Source: DASZTV01 sp035550655 | Lineage (GTDB): Bacteria > Actinomycetota > Actinomycetes > JAFAQI01 | DNA: 64,000 bases | NCBI GenBank assembly: GCA_035550655.1 | Contig: DASZOU010000033.1 | Location: forward strand, 372,001-436,000 | Direction of reading: 5' to 3' | Part shown: one piece after another, positions 46,237 through 55,286 of the stretch | Layout: each line of letters opens with the position of its first letter | How positions within the stretch are numbered: position 1 is the first letter of the stretch | Position numbers and translations under genes: made by a program | The notes under the pieces: model-generated | The model's database searches: none | What the model was told of the DNA's origin: nothing | The model's input: only the letters and a program-made list of their open reading frames with translations

Positions 46237-46868
46237 CGACCCACTCCCTGTTCATGACGACGTTGACCGCCATCCGCACGGGTGATCCCCGACCAGAACG
46301 TTCCGACAATGGCGCGAGCAACCCGTTCGACGTCGATCCGGCCACTGGACACCAGTCCCTGGAAACCGACGATCGTCACCGCCCCGAACAGAGCGGTCGT
46401 GACGACCTCAACGTCGAGGTCCACAAGCAAGTCGTCGGCTTCGAGGAGAATCCGACGCACCGGAGCGTGAAATCCCTCGTCGATCCCTGCGGCGATGACC
46501 GGCAGTTGGCCAGCCTTACCCAAGTTGGACAACAGAAGCTGGCCGGTACCGGGGTTGGCGGCCAGATGATTGAGCTGCGCGTGGACCACGGATGCAAGCC
46601 GCGCGTTGGTGTCACCTTCGACATCGGCCGCCGCGGCGACACTGACCTTGAGGTCGGCGAGCATCGCTCGCAGAAGAAACGTCAACACCTCGTCTTTGCC
46701 GGAGAAGTGGTAGTACAACGTGGCTCGCGGAATACCGCTCGCCTTAGCGATGTCCTCCATCCGGATGTCGTGAAAACCAGCAGTGAACGACTCAGCGGAC
46801 TCCGACAGCCGAGACGCCAATCCCTCAGGCACCGCATGGGTGACCTGCAACGAATCAGAACTCGTCAT
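46233..46868 (-). CDS. TetR-family regulator
   Basis: 211 residues from ATG 46868, sharing one base with the stop of a P450 relic (TGATG). HTH: MEDIAKASGIPRATLYYHF. The C-terminal domain resembles that of the TetR at 35650. The likely operator is the TTTGGAC palindrome at 47241-47259, upstream of the relic, so the original unit was P450, TetR, hydrolase, thioesterase, LLM oxidoreductase. Confidence 0.87.
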   Translation of the reverse strand: MTSSDSLQVTHAVPEGLASRLSESAESFTAGFHDIRMEDIAKASGIPRATLYYHFSGKDEVLTFLLRAMLADLKVSVAAAADVEGDTNARLASVVHAQLNHLAANPGTGQLLLSNLGKAGQLPVIAAGIDEGFHAPVRRILLEADDLLVDLDVEVVTTALFGAVTIVGFQGLVSSGRIDVERVARAIVGTFWSGITRADGGQRRHEQGVGR

Positions 46869-47228
46869 CAGGCACCGGTCTCGGCGGGTAGCGCCTCGAA
46901 CCCACGCAGCGTCACGCTCTGGCGCCAGACACGGTCAACATCAATGCTTCCGGGTTGGTCGAGGATCGCCGGATCACGATTGACCGCACTCAGGAAGGTG
47001 CGTACAGAGCGTGTCCTTCTGCGAACGCCGGGGCAACGCTTCGGGTTTTCGCGTGACGCCCTGAAGTCCCGGTGTTGAGTCAGATTCCAGGGCAGTGGAG
47101 ACCGCGGAGCAATGGGCTGGCAACCGGGACCGCACTGCCGGATACCGGCGGTAGGGATCCGAGCGCCCCTCGTCACTCGGAAACGCCTCAAGCGCCATCG
47201 CATGGGGTTCGAATGCGTCAACTGCCAT
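46868..47228 (-). pseudogene. Cytochrome P450 relic with large internal deletion
   Basis: From ATG 47228 the reading frame gives a P450-like N-terminus (RSDPYRRYPAVRSRLPAHCS). In another frame the region ends, just before the TetR start, with a P450 C-terminus: AVNRDPAILDQPGSIDVDR then RQSVTLRGFEALPAE. The central roughly 300 residues, including I-helix, ExxR and heme cysteine, are gone and the frames do not match. It cannot make an active enzyme. Confidence 0.75.
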
Positions 47229-47240
47229 GGCTCTCCGTAG

Positions 47241-47259
47241 TTTGGACGCTCTGTCCAAA
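47241..47259. promoter_or_regulatory. Palindromic operator upstream of the P450-relic/TetR operon
   Basis: TTTGGACGCTCTGTCCAAA: perfect 7-bp arms with a 5-bp spacer, 12 bp upstream of the P450 relic start on the minus strand. Size and symmetry are usual for TetR-family operators. Probably bound by the TetR at 46233-46868. Confidence 0.65.
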
Positions 47260-47336
47260 TGGTACGTCTAAGAACTGTCACCCACAACCAACAATGACGA
47301 TGTCGGTAGTGCATGCCGTGCCCGTGACTGTCCGGC

Positions 47337-47624
47337 GCCACGGCACGCGAACGGCTCGGTGCCGTCGTCGAGGCACAGCTGCGAGTGATGTTCGACCATC
47401 CGGCGGTCTGCCGCGCCCTCATCGGCGACCTCGGGCGGGCCGGGAGGTTGCCCGAACTCGCCGGCGCGATCCGCAATGCGTTCCACGCCCCCGTCGAGCA
47501 ACTGCGCGAGGAGGGAGAAGCTGACGGGTCGTTGCGCCGCCTCAGCAACCGGTCGGGAGCCGCGTCAGCGGTGTTCGGCGCCGTCACGATCGCGGGTCTC
47601 GAGATTCTCGTCATGGCGACCGGT
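47337..47624 (+). pseudogene. TetR C-terminal domain relic
   Basis: Frame +, residues ERLGAVVEAQLRVMFDHPAV, CRALIGDLGRAGRLPE and SAVFGAVTIAG match the C-terminal domain of the TetR at 35650-36249 nearly residue for residue. There is no HTH upstream, and similarity stops near 47624 where the convergent PAP2 gene tail begins. A leftover of a duplicated regulator. Confidence 0.75.
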
Positions 47625-48358
47625 CCAGGCCATCAGCGATCGAGGCTCCGACCTCGACTGGCTACGGCTAGGCCCGGTCAACCACAGCATCACCGTGACA
47701 AGCAGCGCTCCCGCGACGCAGTCGAGGACGAAATGGTTACCGGTGCTGATCACGTCCGCGGTGGTGGCGAGCGGATAGAGCCAGGCCAGGTGCCGCCACC
47801 GTGATCGAGCGGTCACGACCACCGCCGCCGCGCACCACAGTGCCCATCCCACGTGCAAGCTTGGCATTGCTGCGTACTCGTTGATCAGGCCACTGACGCC
47901 GTGTGGGTTCGCAGTGCCGAACAGGTGACGCGTGACGAGGGTGTCGATGCTCCCGGGCTGGGCGAAGCGGGGCGGAGCAACCGGCCACGCCCAGAACACC
48001 ACAAGGCAAACCAAACTGGTCAGCACCAGGGCCGAGCGTAACCACGGGTACTGCTCCGGGCGGCGCCACCACATGAGCCCGAGCACGATTGGGGTGACCA
48101 AGAAGTGCATGGTGCCGTAGTAGTAGCCACCTGCGAGGGACAGCACGTGACGTGCGTTGAGCCAATGGTCGGCGGCCAACTCGCCGTCCATATGCACCCA
48201 ACGCTCCACGTCAGCACTGAGTGGGCATGCGCGGCTGCCGTGTCAACCCGCGTGGGTGACAGCGCCCTAAGCACCTCGTATCCGGCGTATCCGGCCGCGA
48301 TGGTGACAACCTCAGCCCACCAGGGCAGTCGACGCCAGGTGAGTCGCGGGCGTTTCAC
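47565..48358 (-). pseudogene. PAP2-family phosphatase/transferase, frameshifted
   Basis: The N-terminal part starts at GTG 48358 (overlapping the TetR stop as GTGA) and reads VKRPRLTWRRLPWWAEVV to AAAHAHSVL. The rest is in another frame, from VERWVHMDGELAADHWLN onward. The shift lies near 48207-48216. The second part has six-helix PAP2 features: YAAMPSLHVGWALW and TGNHFVLDCVAG with the two catalytic His. The C-terminal tail after LWLTGPSRS is antisense to the tetR relic. Related proteins act on membrane phospholipids or inositol lipids. It is either inactive or a sequencing error hides an intact gene. Confidence 0.72.
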
Positions 48359-49044
48359 CCATTCCGCCGGCACCGGGGCGGTGGAGTAAGCCCGCGGGCT
48401 AGTGCGTCCAACGCTTCGCCGATCAATGGTTGGGGCGAACCGGTTGAACCCGCGGCCCGCCACCGTGCAAGACAGGTGCGCAAGGCCGTGGTTGCGACCG
48501 ACGCGAGGAGGTGTGGGTAGAGATCGGTCCCCGTATTGAGACCGGTCCGTTGCGCGATTGCCGATGCAATCGCCCGTTCCATCACGACGAACTCGGCATG
48601 AAACCGTGGTAGCAGAGTGGGGTTGTTCTCGATCACCGCGAGCTTCGCACAGACTTCGGCGCGCTGGCTCTCGAAATCGTCGAATTCGGCGAGCAGCGCG
48701 GCGCGGAGCGCATCGAGTGGACCTTCCTCGGCGGGACGTCTGACTAACGCCGCGCTCACCCGTGCGGCGCGAGGGCCGCCAGGATCGACAAGCGCATCTT
48801 CCTTGCTCGCGAAGTGGTTGAAGAACGTGCGGTAACCAACGTCGGCTTGTTCGGTGATCATCTCGATGCTGACCCGCTCGAGCCCTTGACCGGCGACGAG
48901 TTCAAGCGCCGCCCGCCGAATTGCATCGTGGGTGGCCTGGCGCCGCCTCCCGCGGCGATCGAGCGTCCCCACCTCCGTCCGCTGAACCGTCGCTCCAGGA
49001 GGGCTGACGTCCACCTCGACCTCACTCGCAGTGCTCGCGATCAC
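48355..49044 (-). CDS. TetR-family regulator upstream of the PAP2 gene
   Basis: 229 residues from GTG 49044; no strong ribosome-binding site is visible, so a later start is possible. HTH: SIEMITEQADVGYRTFFNHF. The N-terminal 25 residues are disordered. Its stop overlaps the PAP2 start, suggesting it controls that gene. Confidence 0.85.
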   Translation of the reverse strand: MIASTASEVEVDVSPPGATVQRTEVGTLDRRGRRRQATHDAIRRAALELVAGQGLERVSIEMITEQADVGYRTFFNHFASKEDALVDPGGPRAARVSAALVRRPAEEGPLDALRAALLAEFDDFESQRAEVCAKLAVIENNPTLLPRFHAEFVVMERAIASAIAQRTGLNTGTDLYPHLLASVATTALRTCLARWRAAGSTGSPQPLIGEALDALARGLTPPPRCRRNG

Positions 49045-49242
49045 CCGTTCAGTCTAACCGGATAGCGGCACATCCTGCCAGACCGCAGAATCTGCCAATT
49101 AGCAGTCATCGCTACTCAGCACAGTCGGCCACACCGCCGCGCTGGATCGATCCGAGCGATCTTCCGGCTGTACGGCTTCCCGTCGACTCAGGGCGTAACC
49201 CAAGTCTTGCGCGCGGCCGCTGAATCGCTTGACGCCTGGGTG

Positions 49243-49331
49243 TCACTCGAGCCGGATGTTGAGGTGGTCGAGTCCGCGCAGCGTGAAGCTGGGACGCCAG
49301 GTTGGCTCGTGGTCCAGCCAGCGATACTCGC
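49243..49331 (-). pseudogene. P450 C-terminal fragment
   Basis: Minus-strand codons give GEYRWLDHEPTWRPSFTLRG then LDHLNIRLE and a stop. This closely matches the end of the second P450 (DEPHWRPSFTLRGLEQLNVR). Nothing P450-like precedes it; instead the IS110 relic starts at the breakpoint. Confidence 0.75.
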
Positions 49332-49639
49332 CGCTTCTCGTCCTCGTCGGACGCGGTGCGTCACACCGGACTGGACATCTCGATCTACTCATCCGACGGG
49401 AAACGCACCCGCGCCCGCCTCACCCGCCAGGGTCAGCCGTTGCTGCGCTGGGCGGTGTTCGAAGCTGGGCGGCATGCGTGCAAAACCGTCGAGCCCTGAC
49501 CACGACTACTACCTGGAGGTCGCCGCCCGGCTCGGGAAGAAAACGGGCGGCGTTGCCGGTCGCGCGCAAGCTGACCCGTCGCTGTCATCACCGGCTGCGA
49601 GCGCTCGGCGACGAGGCGTTCGCTGACGTGAGCATCTAA
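49329..49639 (+). pseudogene. IS110/IS116-type transposase C-terminal relic
   Basis: Three frames carry successive pieces: GLDISIYSSDGKRTRARLTR and GQPLLRWAVFEAG, then DHDYYLEVAARLGKK after a stop at 49497-49499, then KRAALPVARKLTRRCHHRLR and ALGDEAF. This order is that of the IS116/IS110/IS902 transposase C-terminus. Two frameshifts and the missing N-terminal DEDD domain make it dead. Confidence 0.75.
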
Positions 49640-50324
49640 GGCTGGCTTCGATGTCGACGACGACCACCGGGCGGATGCTGGGGACGGTCAGTTCATCGTG
49701 ATGCACCCGCGGCCTGCTCCCGAATACACAGTGCGCGCCCGGCTCCGGCCGGACAGCCATTCAAGATCGACGCGGCCGCACCCCACAGCGAGACACCCAA
49801 CTGATCATCATGTCGCCGGACGCCCTGCGCGTTCGTGCATCCAGCTAAGTTCGGACCGCTCGCACCACCGAGTCGTCGGCGGCGTCCCGACCACGGAGAC
49901 CGCCATGCACTAGACCAACGCCTCGAGCCGTTCCACGCGTCCGAGGATCTGACGCTGCTCGCCGCCGTCAAGGCCAAGCCCTACGGGCACCGGCTTCGCC
50001 GGCGGCCTTGACCGCACCTGCGCTACGCCAAGCTAAAAGCAGGCGAACGGCCACAACAAAAGTCGGGCTGGACGGCCACCGCTCGGTAGAGCTAAGTGTG
50101 TCGAGCCTTGTTGATCTTGATTTGGGACGGCAGGACGTGGAGCGGTTCGCGGCCGGCGACTGGTCTGTAGTGACGGTGGCGAAGGGTCGGCTGACAGCGC
50201 GGTCGGTGAGGGGCAAGCGCACGTCAAGACCCGAATCTCGGAGGTTATGCACAGGTTGGTTATGGAGGTAACCGCCCCCTTCTCCCAGGGTCCACGATCT
50301 CCAGGTCGCCTATTGGAGGTTGGG
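49640..50324. other. Gene-free stretch between IS relic and backbone
   Basis: Only short ORFs without family features. A consensus DnaA-type box TTATGCACA lies at 50245-50253. The rest looks like debris of insertion and deletion at the edge of the plasmid-like backbone. Confidence 0.5.
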
Positions 50325-50567
50325 ATGGACAGGTTGCTGGTTCAGGAACAGTCTGAGGTCGCGGGCTACGTGGCTCTTGAGGCGTGGCAGGTCGAGTTGC
50401 TCGTGCCGGTCGGCACGCCGGATCGTCACGTGGAGATCATGCGCCAAGTGCTGGGCGAGGGGCTCGCCGTCATGGGGCAACACGTCACCTCGCGTGGCGT
50501 CACGATCTCGTTGGAGGCGGCCTGCCCAGGGGCTGTCAATCAGGCCGCCGCTCCGAAATTGGGCTGA
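50325..50567 (+). CDS. Small hypothetical protein upstream of the relaxase
   Basis: 80 residues from ATG 50325, with GGAGG six bases upstream. The core EVAGYVALEAWQVELLVPVG with a later VLGEGLAVMGQHVTSRGVTI suggests an alpha-beta fold; no family recognised. It precedes the relaxase gene by 95 bp, with the GGGGTACA repeats in between. It may be a small accessory or regulator of the mobilisation module. Confidence 0.55.
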   Translation: MDRLLVQEQSEVAGYVALEAWQVELLVPVGTPDRHVEIMRQVLGEGLAVMGQHVTSRGVTISLEAACPGAVNQAAAPKLG

Positions 50568-50578
50568 TTTTCGGCTTG

Positions 50579-50610
50579 GGGTACATCTGGGGGTACATCT
50601 GGGGGTACAC
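50579..50610. repeat. Iteron-like cluster A: three GGGGTACA boxes
   Basis: GGGGTACA at 50579-50586, 50591-50598 and 50603-50610, exactly 12 bp apart, with TCTG as spacer. They fill the gap before the relaxase start at 50663. Same box as clusters B and C. Confidence 0.8.
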
Positions 50611-50662
50611 CCTGTCCCCATCCTGACCCGGTGCATACGGCATCGACGAGTCGGGAGCGACC

Positions 50663-53575
50663 GTGCTGACGATCGGGCGGCTCGCCCGTGGTCCGGGCGC
50701 TGCGGAGTATTACTTGTCCCGACAAGCCGGGTGTCCCGCGGATTACTTCACTGCCGCGCCGGGAGAGCCGCGCGGCCTGTGGTGCGGGTCGGCGGTTCGT
50801 CAACATGCGGTCATGCCGGGCCTCGATCAGGCGGGGGAGGCGGTGCTGCGCGGCCTTCTGGCCGGATGCGGCCCGGACGGTCAGACGCTGGTCGCACCAG
50901 TCTTGCGGGGTGACCCGCGCGGCCGGGTTTCCGCCGCTGTCCTCGTCCGCGCCGTCGATCGGATCGCGGCTGAGCGAGGCGTCAACGCCGCTGATTTGAT
51001 CGGCGACCCGGCACTGCTGAAGGCGTTGGACGCGGCGCGGTCCTCGGTAGCGACGGACGCTCGACTGCCGAGACGACCGCGCGCCTCGGTACCGGTGGTG
51101 CTCGCCGGGCGGGTCGTTGAGGCGGTCGGCGCGGACCCCGTAGAGGTGTTCCGCACGGAGGACGGCCGAGACCTGTACGCGGACGCGCTGCCGTTCGCGG
51201 ACGCGAAGGTGGATGTGCGCCGCTCGGGTCTCGACTTGACGTTCTCCGCCCCGAAAAGCGTGTCGGTGCTGTTCGGTCTTGGTGATGAGCGCGTGGTTGC
51301 CGAGGTGCGGGCCGCGCACCAAGCCGCGGTCGAGCAAACGATCGAGTATCTGGAGGGTCTGTGTGCCAGGGCGGCGCGCGGTCATCACACGCCCGGCCAG
51401 CCGTATCAGCGGATCGACACGACCGGCTGGGCGGCGGTGGCTTTCGAGCATCGAAGCTCGCGGGCGGGTGACCCGCAACTGCACACCCATGTCGTGGTTC
51501 CCAATGTCGTGCAGGGGACGGACGGCCGGTGGAGTGCGTGGGACACCTCCGAGGCGTACCGGCAGGCGTCGACCGGCGGTTACCTGTATCAGGCGGTGCT
51601 GCGCGGCGAGTTGACCCGCCGATTGGGGGTGGCGTGGGGTCCGGTGCGTCACGGTGTCGCCGAGATCACCGGGATCGGCGCGCCGCTTCGGAAGTTGTTC
51701 TCGACCCGCCGCGCAGAGATCGAGGAGCACCTCGCCGAGCACGGGCAGGACGGTCCTCGCGCGGCGCAGGTCGCCGCTCTGGCGACTCGCGCTCCGAAGC
51801 GTCACGTTGCGGATGCGGTCCTGCGGAGCGGCTGGCGGGAACGGGCGCGAGCATCGGAGTTCCCACCGGATGCGGTTATCGCGGAGGCGCTGCGTGCGGG
51901 TCGCGAGCGCACTGTCTGTGCACCGGATGCCCGAGCTGTCGCTGCTGAGGTCCTGGGCGCGGACGGCGTGACGGCTCGCTCCTCGACGTTCGACCGTCGT
52001 GCTCTGCTGCGGGCGGTGTGTGAGTCGGTCCCTGCGGGTGCGCCGGTGACCGTCGCCGATCTGCGCGGCCTAGCTACCCTCGTCGTGCGCGACGAGGTGG
52101 TGGTGCCTCTGATCGGTGACGCCCCACCGGAGTCACGCCGCTACAGCACAGCGGATCTGCTCGCGACCGAGGCGGCAGCGTTGCGCAGCGCGTCCGAGCG
52201 GGCCGACGAGCATGCTGGCGTCGTTCCCTACGAGGTGGTTTCCGCGTGCATCACCGGGGCGGGACTGTCGGCAGACCAGGAGGCGGCGGTTCGGCGGATG
52301 CTGACCTCCGGCGCCGGTGTCGAGGTGGTGGTCGGCCCGGCCGGGGCAGGGAAGACGGCGGCGCTGCGAGCGGCTCACCAGGCCTGGCAGCAGGCGGGAG
52401 TTGACGTGCGAGGGGTGGCGCTGGCCGCGATCGCTGCTCGGACCCTGGAGGACGGGACGGGTATCCCGTCGCAGTCGCTGACCCGGCTGGTCCGCGCGAT
52501 CCGGTCGGGCAACTCCCAGCGCGGGCTTCCCGGACCGGGCGGGGTTCTGGTGCTGGACGAGGCAGGGATGGTGGGAACCCGGGATCTCGCCTGGCTCGAC
52601 GCGACCACCCGCGCGGCTCAGGTGAAGTTGGTGCTGATCGGCGACCCGGCGCAACTACCGGAGATCGACGCCGGCGGCCTGTTCGCCGGTTACACCAGGT
52701 CAATGCCGTGTGCCCGGCTGTCCGGGAACCTTCGGCAGCGCGAAGCCTGGGAGCGTGAGGCGCTGCAGCTGCTGCGCGACGGTGACGTTCTCGGCGCGCT
52801 CGACTCCTACGGCGACGCCGGACGGCTGCATTTGCATGACGGCACCATGTCTGCTCGCACCGCGATCATCGCCGACTACCTGGCCGCCCGCGAGTCAACC
52901 GGATCGGTCGTCATGCTTGCTAGTCGTCGGGCCGACGCGCGGGCGTTGAACACTCTTGCTCGAGCGGCGTTGCACGCCTCGGGTGGCCTTGGCCGGGACG
53001 CGCTGACGGTCACCGTGGACGGTCGTCCCGTCGAGTGGCGAGTCGGCGACGCGGCGGTCGTGACCAGAAACCACTACCCGCTCAAGATGATCAACGGCAG
53101 CCGCGGCACGATCAGCCAAGTCAGTCCGGATGGGGTCACAGTTGACACCGAGACAGGACAAGTCGTGGTGCCGCGCGATGCTCTCGAAGCCGGAGCTCTC
53201 ACCTACGGCTATGCGCTGACGGTGCACAAGGCGCAGGGAATCACCGTCGACGTGGCCCTGCTCTACGCGTCCCGCACTCTTACCCACGAGTCCGGGTACG
53301 TCGCGATGAGTCGTGGCCGAACTGCTAACCATCTCTACGGGACACTGGAGACGCTGCTACCCGAAGTCGACGCCGATCTCGACTATCCAAGCGCCGACCC
53401 AATCAGCGAGGCGGAACGCAGCGAGCTGACTCGTTCGGCGGTAGTGGCCCGGCTGGAAACCAGCGGTCGGCAACGCCTCGCCCTGACCCAGGCCGACCAC
53501 AGCGCACAAGCCCACCTCGCCCAGTGGCTGACAGGCGCACCCGACAACCAACGAGCGGTCGGACGAAGCCGTTAG
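50663..53575 (+). CDS. MobF (TrwC/TraI-type) relaxase-helicase
   Basis: 970 residues from GTG 50663 with GGGAG upstream. The N-terminal relaxase domain has the catalytic tyrosines at 16-17 (AAEYYLSRQ), the DLTFSAPKSVSVLF block and the metal-binding LHTH motif near residue 272 (DPQLHTHVVVPN). The C-terminal part is a RecD/TraI-like helicase: Walker A GPAGAGKTAALR near 560, Walker B VLVLDEAGMVG, and VHKAQGITVD near 853. Such proteins nick oriT, bind the 5' end and unwind plasmid DNA for transfer. Placement opposite parB and behind box cluster A points to an intact mobilisation unit. Confidence 0.92.
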   Translation: MLTIGRLARGPGAAEYYLSRQAGCPADYFTAAPGEPRGLWCGSAVRQHAVMPGLDQAGEAVLRGLLAGCGPDGQTLVAPVLRGDPRGRVSAAVLVRAVDRIAAERGVNAADLIGDPALLKALDAARSSVATDARLPRRPRASVPVVLAGRVVEAVGADPVEVFRTEDGRDLYADALPFADAKVDVRRSGLDLTFSAPKSVSVLFGLGDERVVAEVRAAHQAAVEQTIEYLEGLCARAARGHHTPGQPYQRIDTTGWAAVAFEHRSSRAGDPQLHTHVVVPNVVQGTDGRWSAWDTSEAYRQASTGGYLYQAVLRGELTRRLGVAWGPVRHGVAEITGIGAPLRKLFSTRRAEIEEHLAEHGQDGPRAAQVAALATRAPKRHVADAVLRSGWRERARASEFPPDAVIAEALRAGRERTVCAPDARAVAAEVLGADGVTARSSTFDRRALLRAVCESVPAGAPVTVADLRGLATLVVRDEVVVPLIGDAPPESRRYSTADLLATEAAALRSASERADEHAGVVPYEVVSACITGAGLSADQEAAVRRMLTSGAGVEVVVGPAGAGKTAALRAAHQAWQQAGVDVRGVALAAIAARTLEDGTGIPSQSLTRLVRAIRSGNSQRGLPGPGGVLVLDEAGMVGTRDLAWLDATTRAAQVKLVLIGDPAQLPEIDAGGLFAGYTRSMPCARLSGNLRQREAWEREALQLLRDGDVLGALDSYGDAGRLHLHDGTMSARTAIIADYLAARESTGSVVMLASRRADARALNTLARAALHASGGLGRDALTVTVDGRPVEWRVGDAAVVTRNHYPLKMINGSRGTISQVSPDGVTVDTETGQVVVPRDALEAGALTYGYALTVHKAQGITVDVALLYASRTLTHESGYVAMSRGRTANHLYGTLETLLPEVDADLDYPSADPISEAERSELTRSAVVARLETSGRQRLALTQADHSAQAHLAQWLTGAPDNQRAVGRSR

Positions 53576-53580
53576 ACAAC

Positions 53581-53620
53581 AGTGTGATGGGGAGGGACCG
53601 TAGCCCCTCCCCATCACACT
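53581..53620. terminator. Bidirectional terminator between relaxase and parB genes
   Basis: Perfect 16-bp inverted repeat: arms AGTGTGATGGGGAGGG (53581-53596) and its complement (53605-53620) with an 8-nt loop. It lies between convergent stops at 53575 and 53635. T runs are short, so it may rely on stem strength. Confidence 0.75.
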
Positions 53621-53634
53621 CCTATACATGGGTG

Positions 53635-55122
53635 TCAGTCGATCTCGGGCTGCGCGTCGTCGGCATCGTCAGCCGCTTCCGGCCCGTCCTCCTCATCCTC
53701 AGCGGCGAGTTCGGCTTCCTCGGCGTCCCGGTCACGGACTGCCTCGTCCCGCACGACTCGTTCGATCTCGCTCGGCTGATAGCCGTGAGATTCGAGCAAG
53801 TCGAACCAGGTCACGGTCAGTGCTGGCCGGTACCCCCAGGTCCGTCCGGCGGCAAGTCGCGCGAGGTTGGTCTCGGCGATCGCGGCGGCGTGCGCCGTCA
53901 CGTGCTGGCAGGTTTTAGCCGGAGTGACAGTGCGGATCCTCTCCGCGTACGCACCGCCGATCGAGGCGGTGTCCGGGTCGATCCCGAGCAGGTCTGCGAC
54001 CAGATGCGCGTGGTTGCGGGCCATGTCGTCGGCGTACCCGAACAGGACCAGTAGTGACGTCGCCGTGATGGTCGGTGGCTGCTTCGCCGTGGCGATCAAC
54101 GTGCGCAGGAACTCGCCTCGGACCTGGGCCGCGACCATCAGCGCCTCGGTCCGCTCGGCCTGCGCGGCTTCCTCGGCCTCACGCCGCGCCGCCTCCTCCG
54201 GGCCGACGTGACGGGTAGCGGTCATCCGCACGTGCCCGTTGCCGTCGGGGTCGGTGCACACATAGATCGGCTCACCCGTGCCGGTGTCGAGGAACGCGGC
54301 GTGGGCCGGACAGTCGGCGTGGGTCTCGACGGTGTAGCGCGTGGCGCCGTCAGCGAGGCAGAGGTTGCCGACCGGCGCGGCCGGTCCGTCGTACGGGTAG
54401 CCCTTGGGCTTGCCGATCACCTTCACCCCGGCCTTGACCAGAGCGGCCTTGCTCCTCGCCTTGCGGGCGCTGCGGTCGCGGCGGTGCTTCTCTTCCGCGA
54501 TGGCGTAGGACAGGCCATAGCCCGACTCGGCAGCCTTCATCAGCCGGGCGTGGGCCTTCTCATCGTCGGCGAACTTCGCGATCTCCGCGGCCTGCTCCAA
54601 GGTGATCGACCCGTCCGCGACCGGCTGCCGCACGCTGTCGGGGAGCCGGTGCAGTTTGAGCGCGTCGCGCACCGTCTTGGTCTTGCGACCGGTCCGCTCG
54701 GCGATCTGCGCCGGGGTGAGATCGAACGCCGCGAGTTGCGCGTACGCCGCCGCCTCCTCGGTCGCGGACAGGTCGGCGCGGTGCACGTTCTCGACGATCA
54801 TCGTGGTGAGCGAGTCGATGTCGCTGTCGAGGTCGACGCGGACGATGCACGGCACCGTCGCTGCTTTGGCTTTGATCGCGGCGGCGACCCGCCGGTGTCC
54901 GGCGAGAATCCGGTACGCCGCCCTCGTCTTTGCGCTCTTGTTCTCGTCGTCGGTGACGACTGGGGTGATGATCACCGGCTCGAGTACGCCGACTGCCTTG
55001 ATCGATGCGGTGAGCTCGGTGAGGTCGCCGAGGTCGTCGCGGATGTTGCCTGGGTGCGCAGCGAGGCTGCGCGGGTCGAGCTCGACGAAGGCGGGCCTGG
55101 TTGTGGTGGTGCTGGCCGTCAT
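53635..55122 (-). CDS. ParB-family DNA-binding protein
   Basis: 495 residues from ATG 55122 with AAGGAG upstream. The N-terminal ParB/Srx CTPase domain has GHRRVAA at 75-81 and ENVHRADLSATEEA, then an HTH (PAQIAERTGRKTKTVRDAL). The C-terminal 250 residues are specific to plasmid or ICE ParB proteins and end in an acidic tail (DEEDGPEAADDADD). No ParA-type gene lies next to it; the MinD/CpaE-like gene at 59941 has a different context. Likely segregation or transcriptional control. Confidence 0.87.
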   Translation of the reverse strand: MTASTTTTRPAFVELDPRSLAAHPGNIRDDLGDLTELTASIKAVGVLEPVIITPVVTDDENKSAKTRAAYRILAGHRRVAAAIKAKAATVPCIVRVDLDSDIDSLTTMIVENVHRADLSATEEAAAYAQLAAFDLTPAQIAERTGRKTKTVRDALKLHRLPDSVRQPVADGSITLEQAAEIAKFADDEKAHARLMKAAESGYGLSYAIAEEKHRRDRSARKARSKAALVKAGVKVIGKPKGYPYDGPAAPVGNLCLADGATRYTVETHADCPAHAAFLDTGTGEPIYVCTDPDGNGHVRMTATRHVGPEEAARREAEEAAQAERTEALMVAAQVRGEFLRTLIATAKQPPTITATSLLVLFGYADDMARNHAHLVADLLGIDPDTASIGGAYAERIRTVTPAKTCQHVTAHAAAIAETNLARLAAGRTWGYRPALTVTWFDLLESHGYQPSEIERVVRDEAVRDRDAEEAELAAEDEEDGPEAADDADDAQPEID

Positions 55123-55248
55123 GGCCGGCTCCTTCCTGCCGAGCAGGTCCGGGGCCGCCCCTTTGTGGGTGGCCGGTGAACCGTCCTGCCGGCGCGGGGG
55201 CCAGACGGGCGGATAAGCGGCCGGAGGGCAACCGGCCGACCGGCGCGA

Positions 55249-55286
55249 GAACGATCTTGCGGAGCGCAGCGAACGCAAGATGGTTC
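55249..55286. repeat. Imperfect 13-bp inverted repeat in the ParB-SSB gap
   Basis: GAACGATCTTGCG (55249-55261) pairs with CGCAAGATGGTTC (55274-55286) with one mismatch and a 12-nt loop. A GC-rich dyad GGCCGG/CCGGCC lies just before it (about 55219-55238). In a 267-bp gap without genes, this could be a terminator for ssb, a parS-like centromere or part of oriT. Confidence 0.55.

Noticed and set aside
49900..50010. Second transposase fragment after the IS110 relic
   Set aside because: A short frame reading LEPFHASEDLTLLAAV looks protein-like but I could not assign it to any transposase family.
50310..50636. Small minus ORF with repeated CTPR-like peptide
   Set aside because: The peptide repeat is only the 12-bp DNA repeat translated; same for short ORFs over clusters B and C (55798, 57309, 57403).
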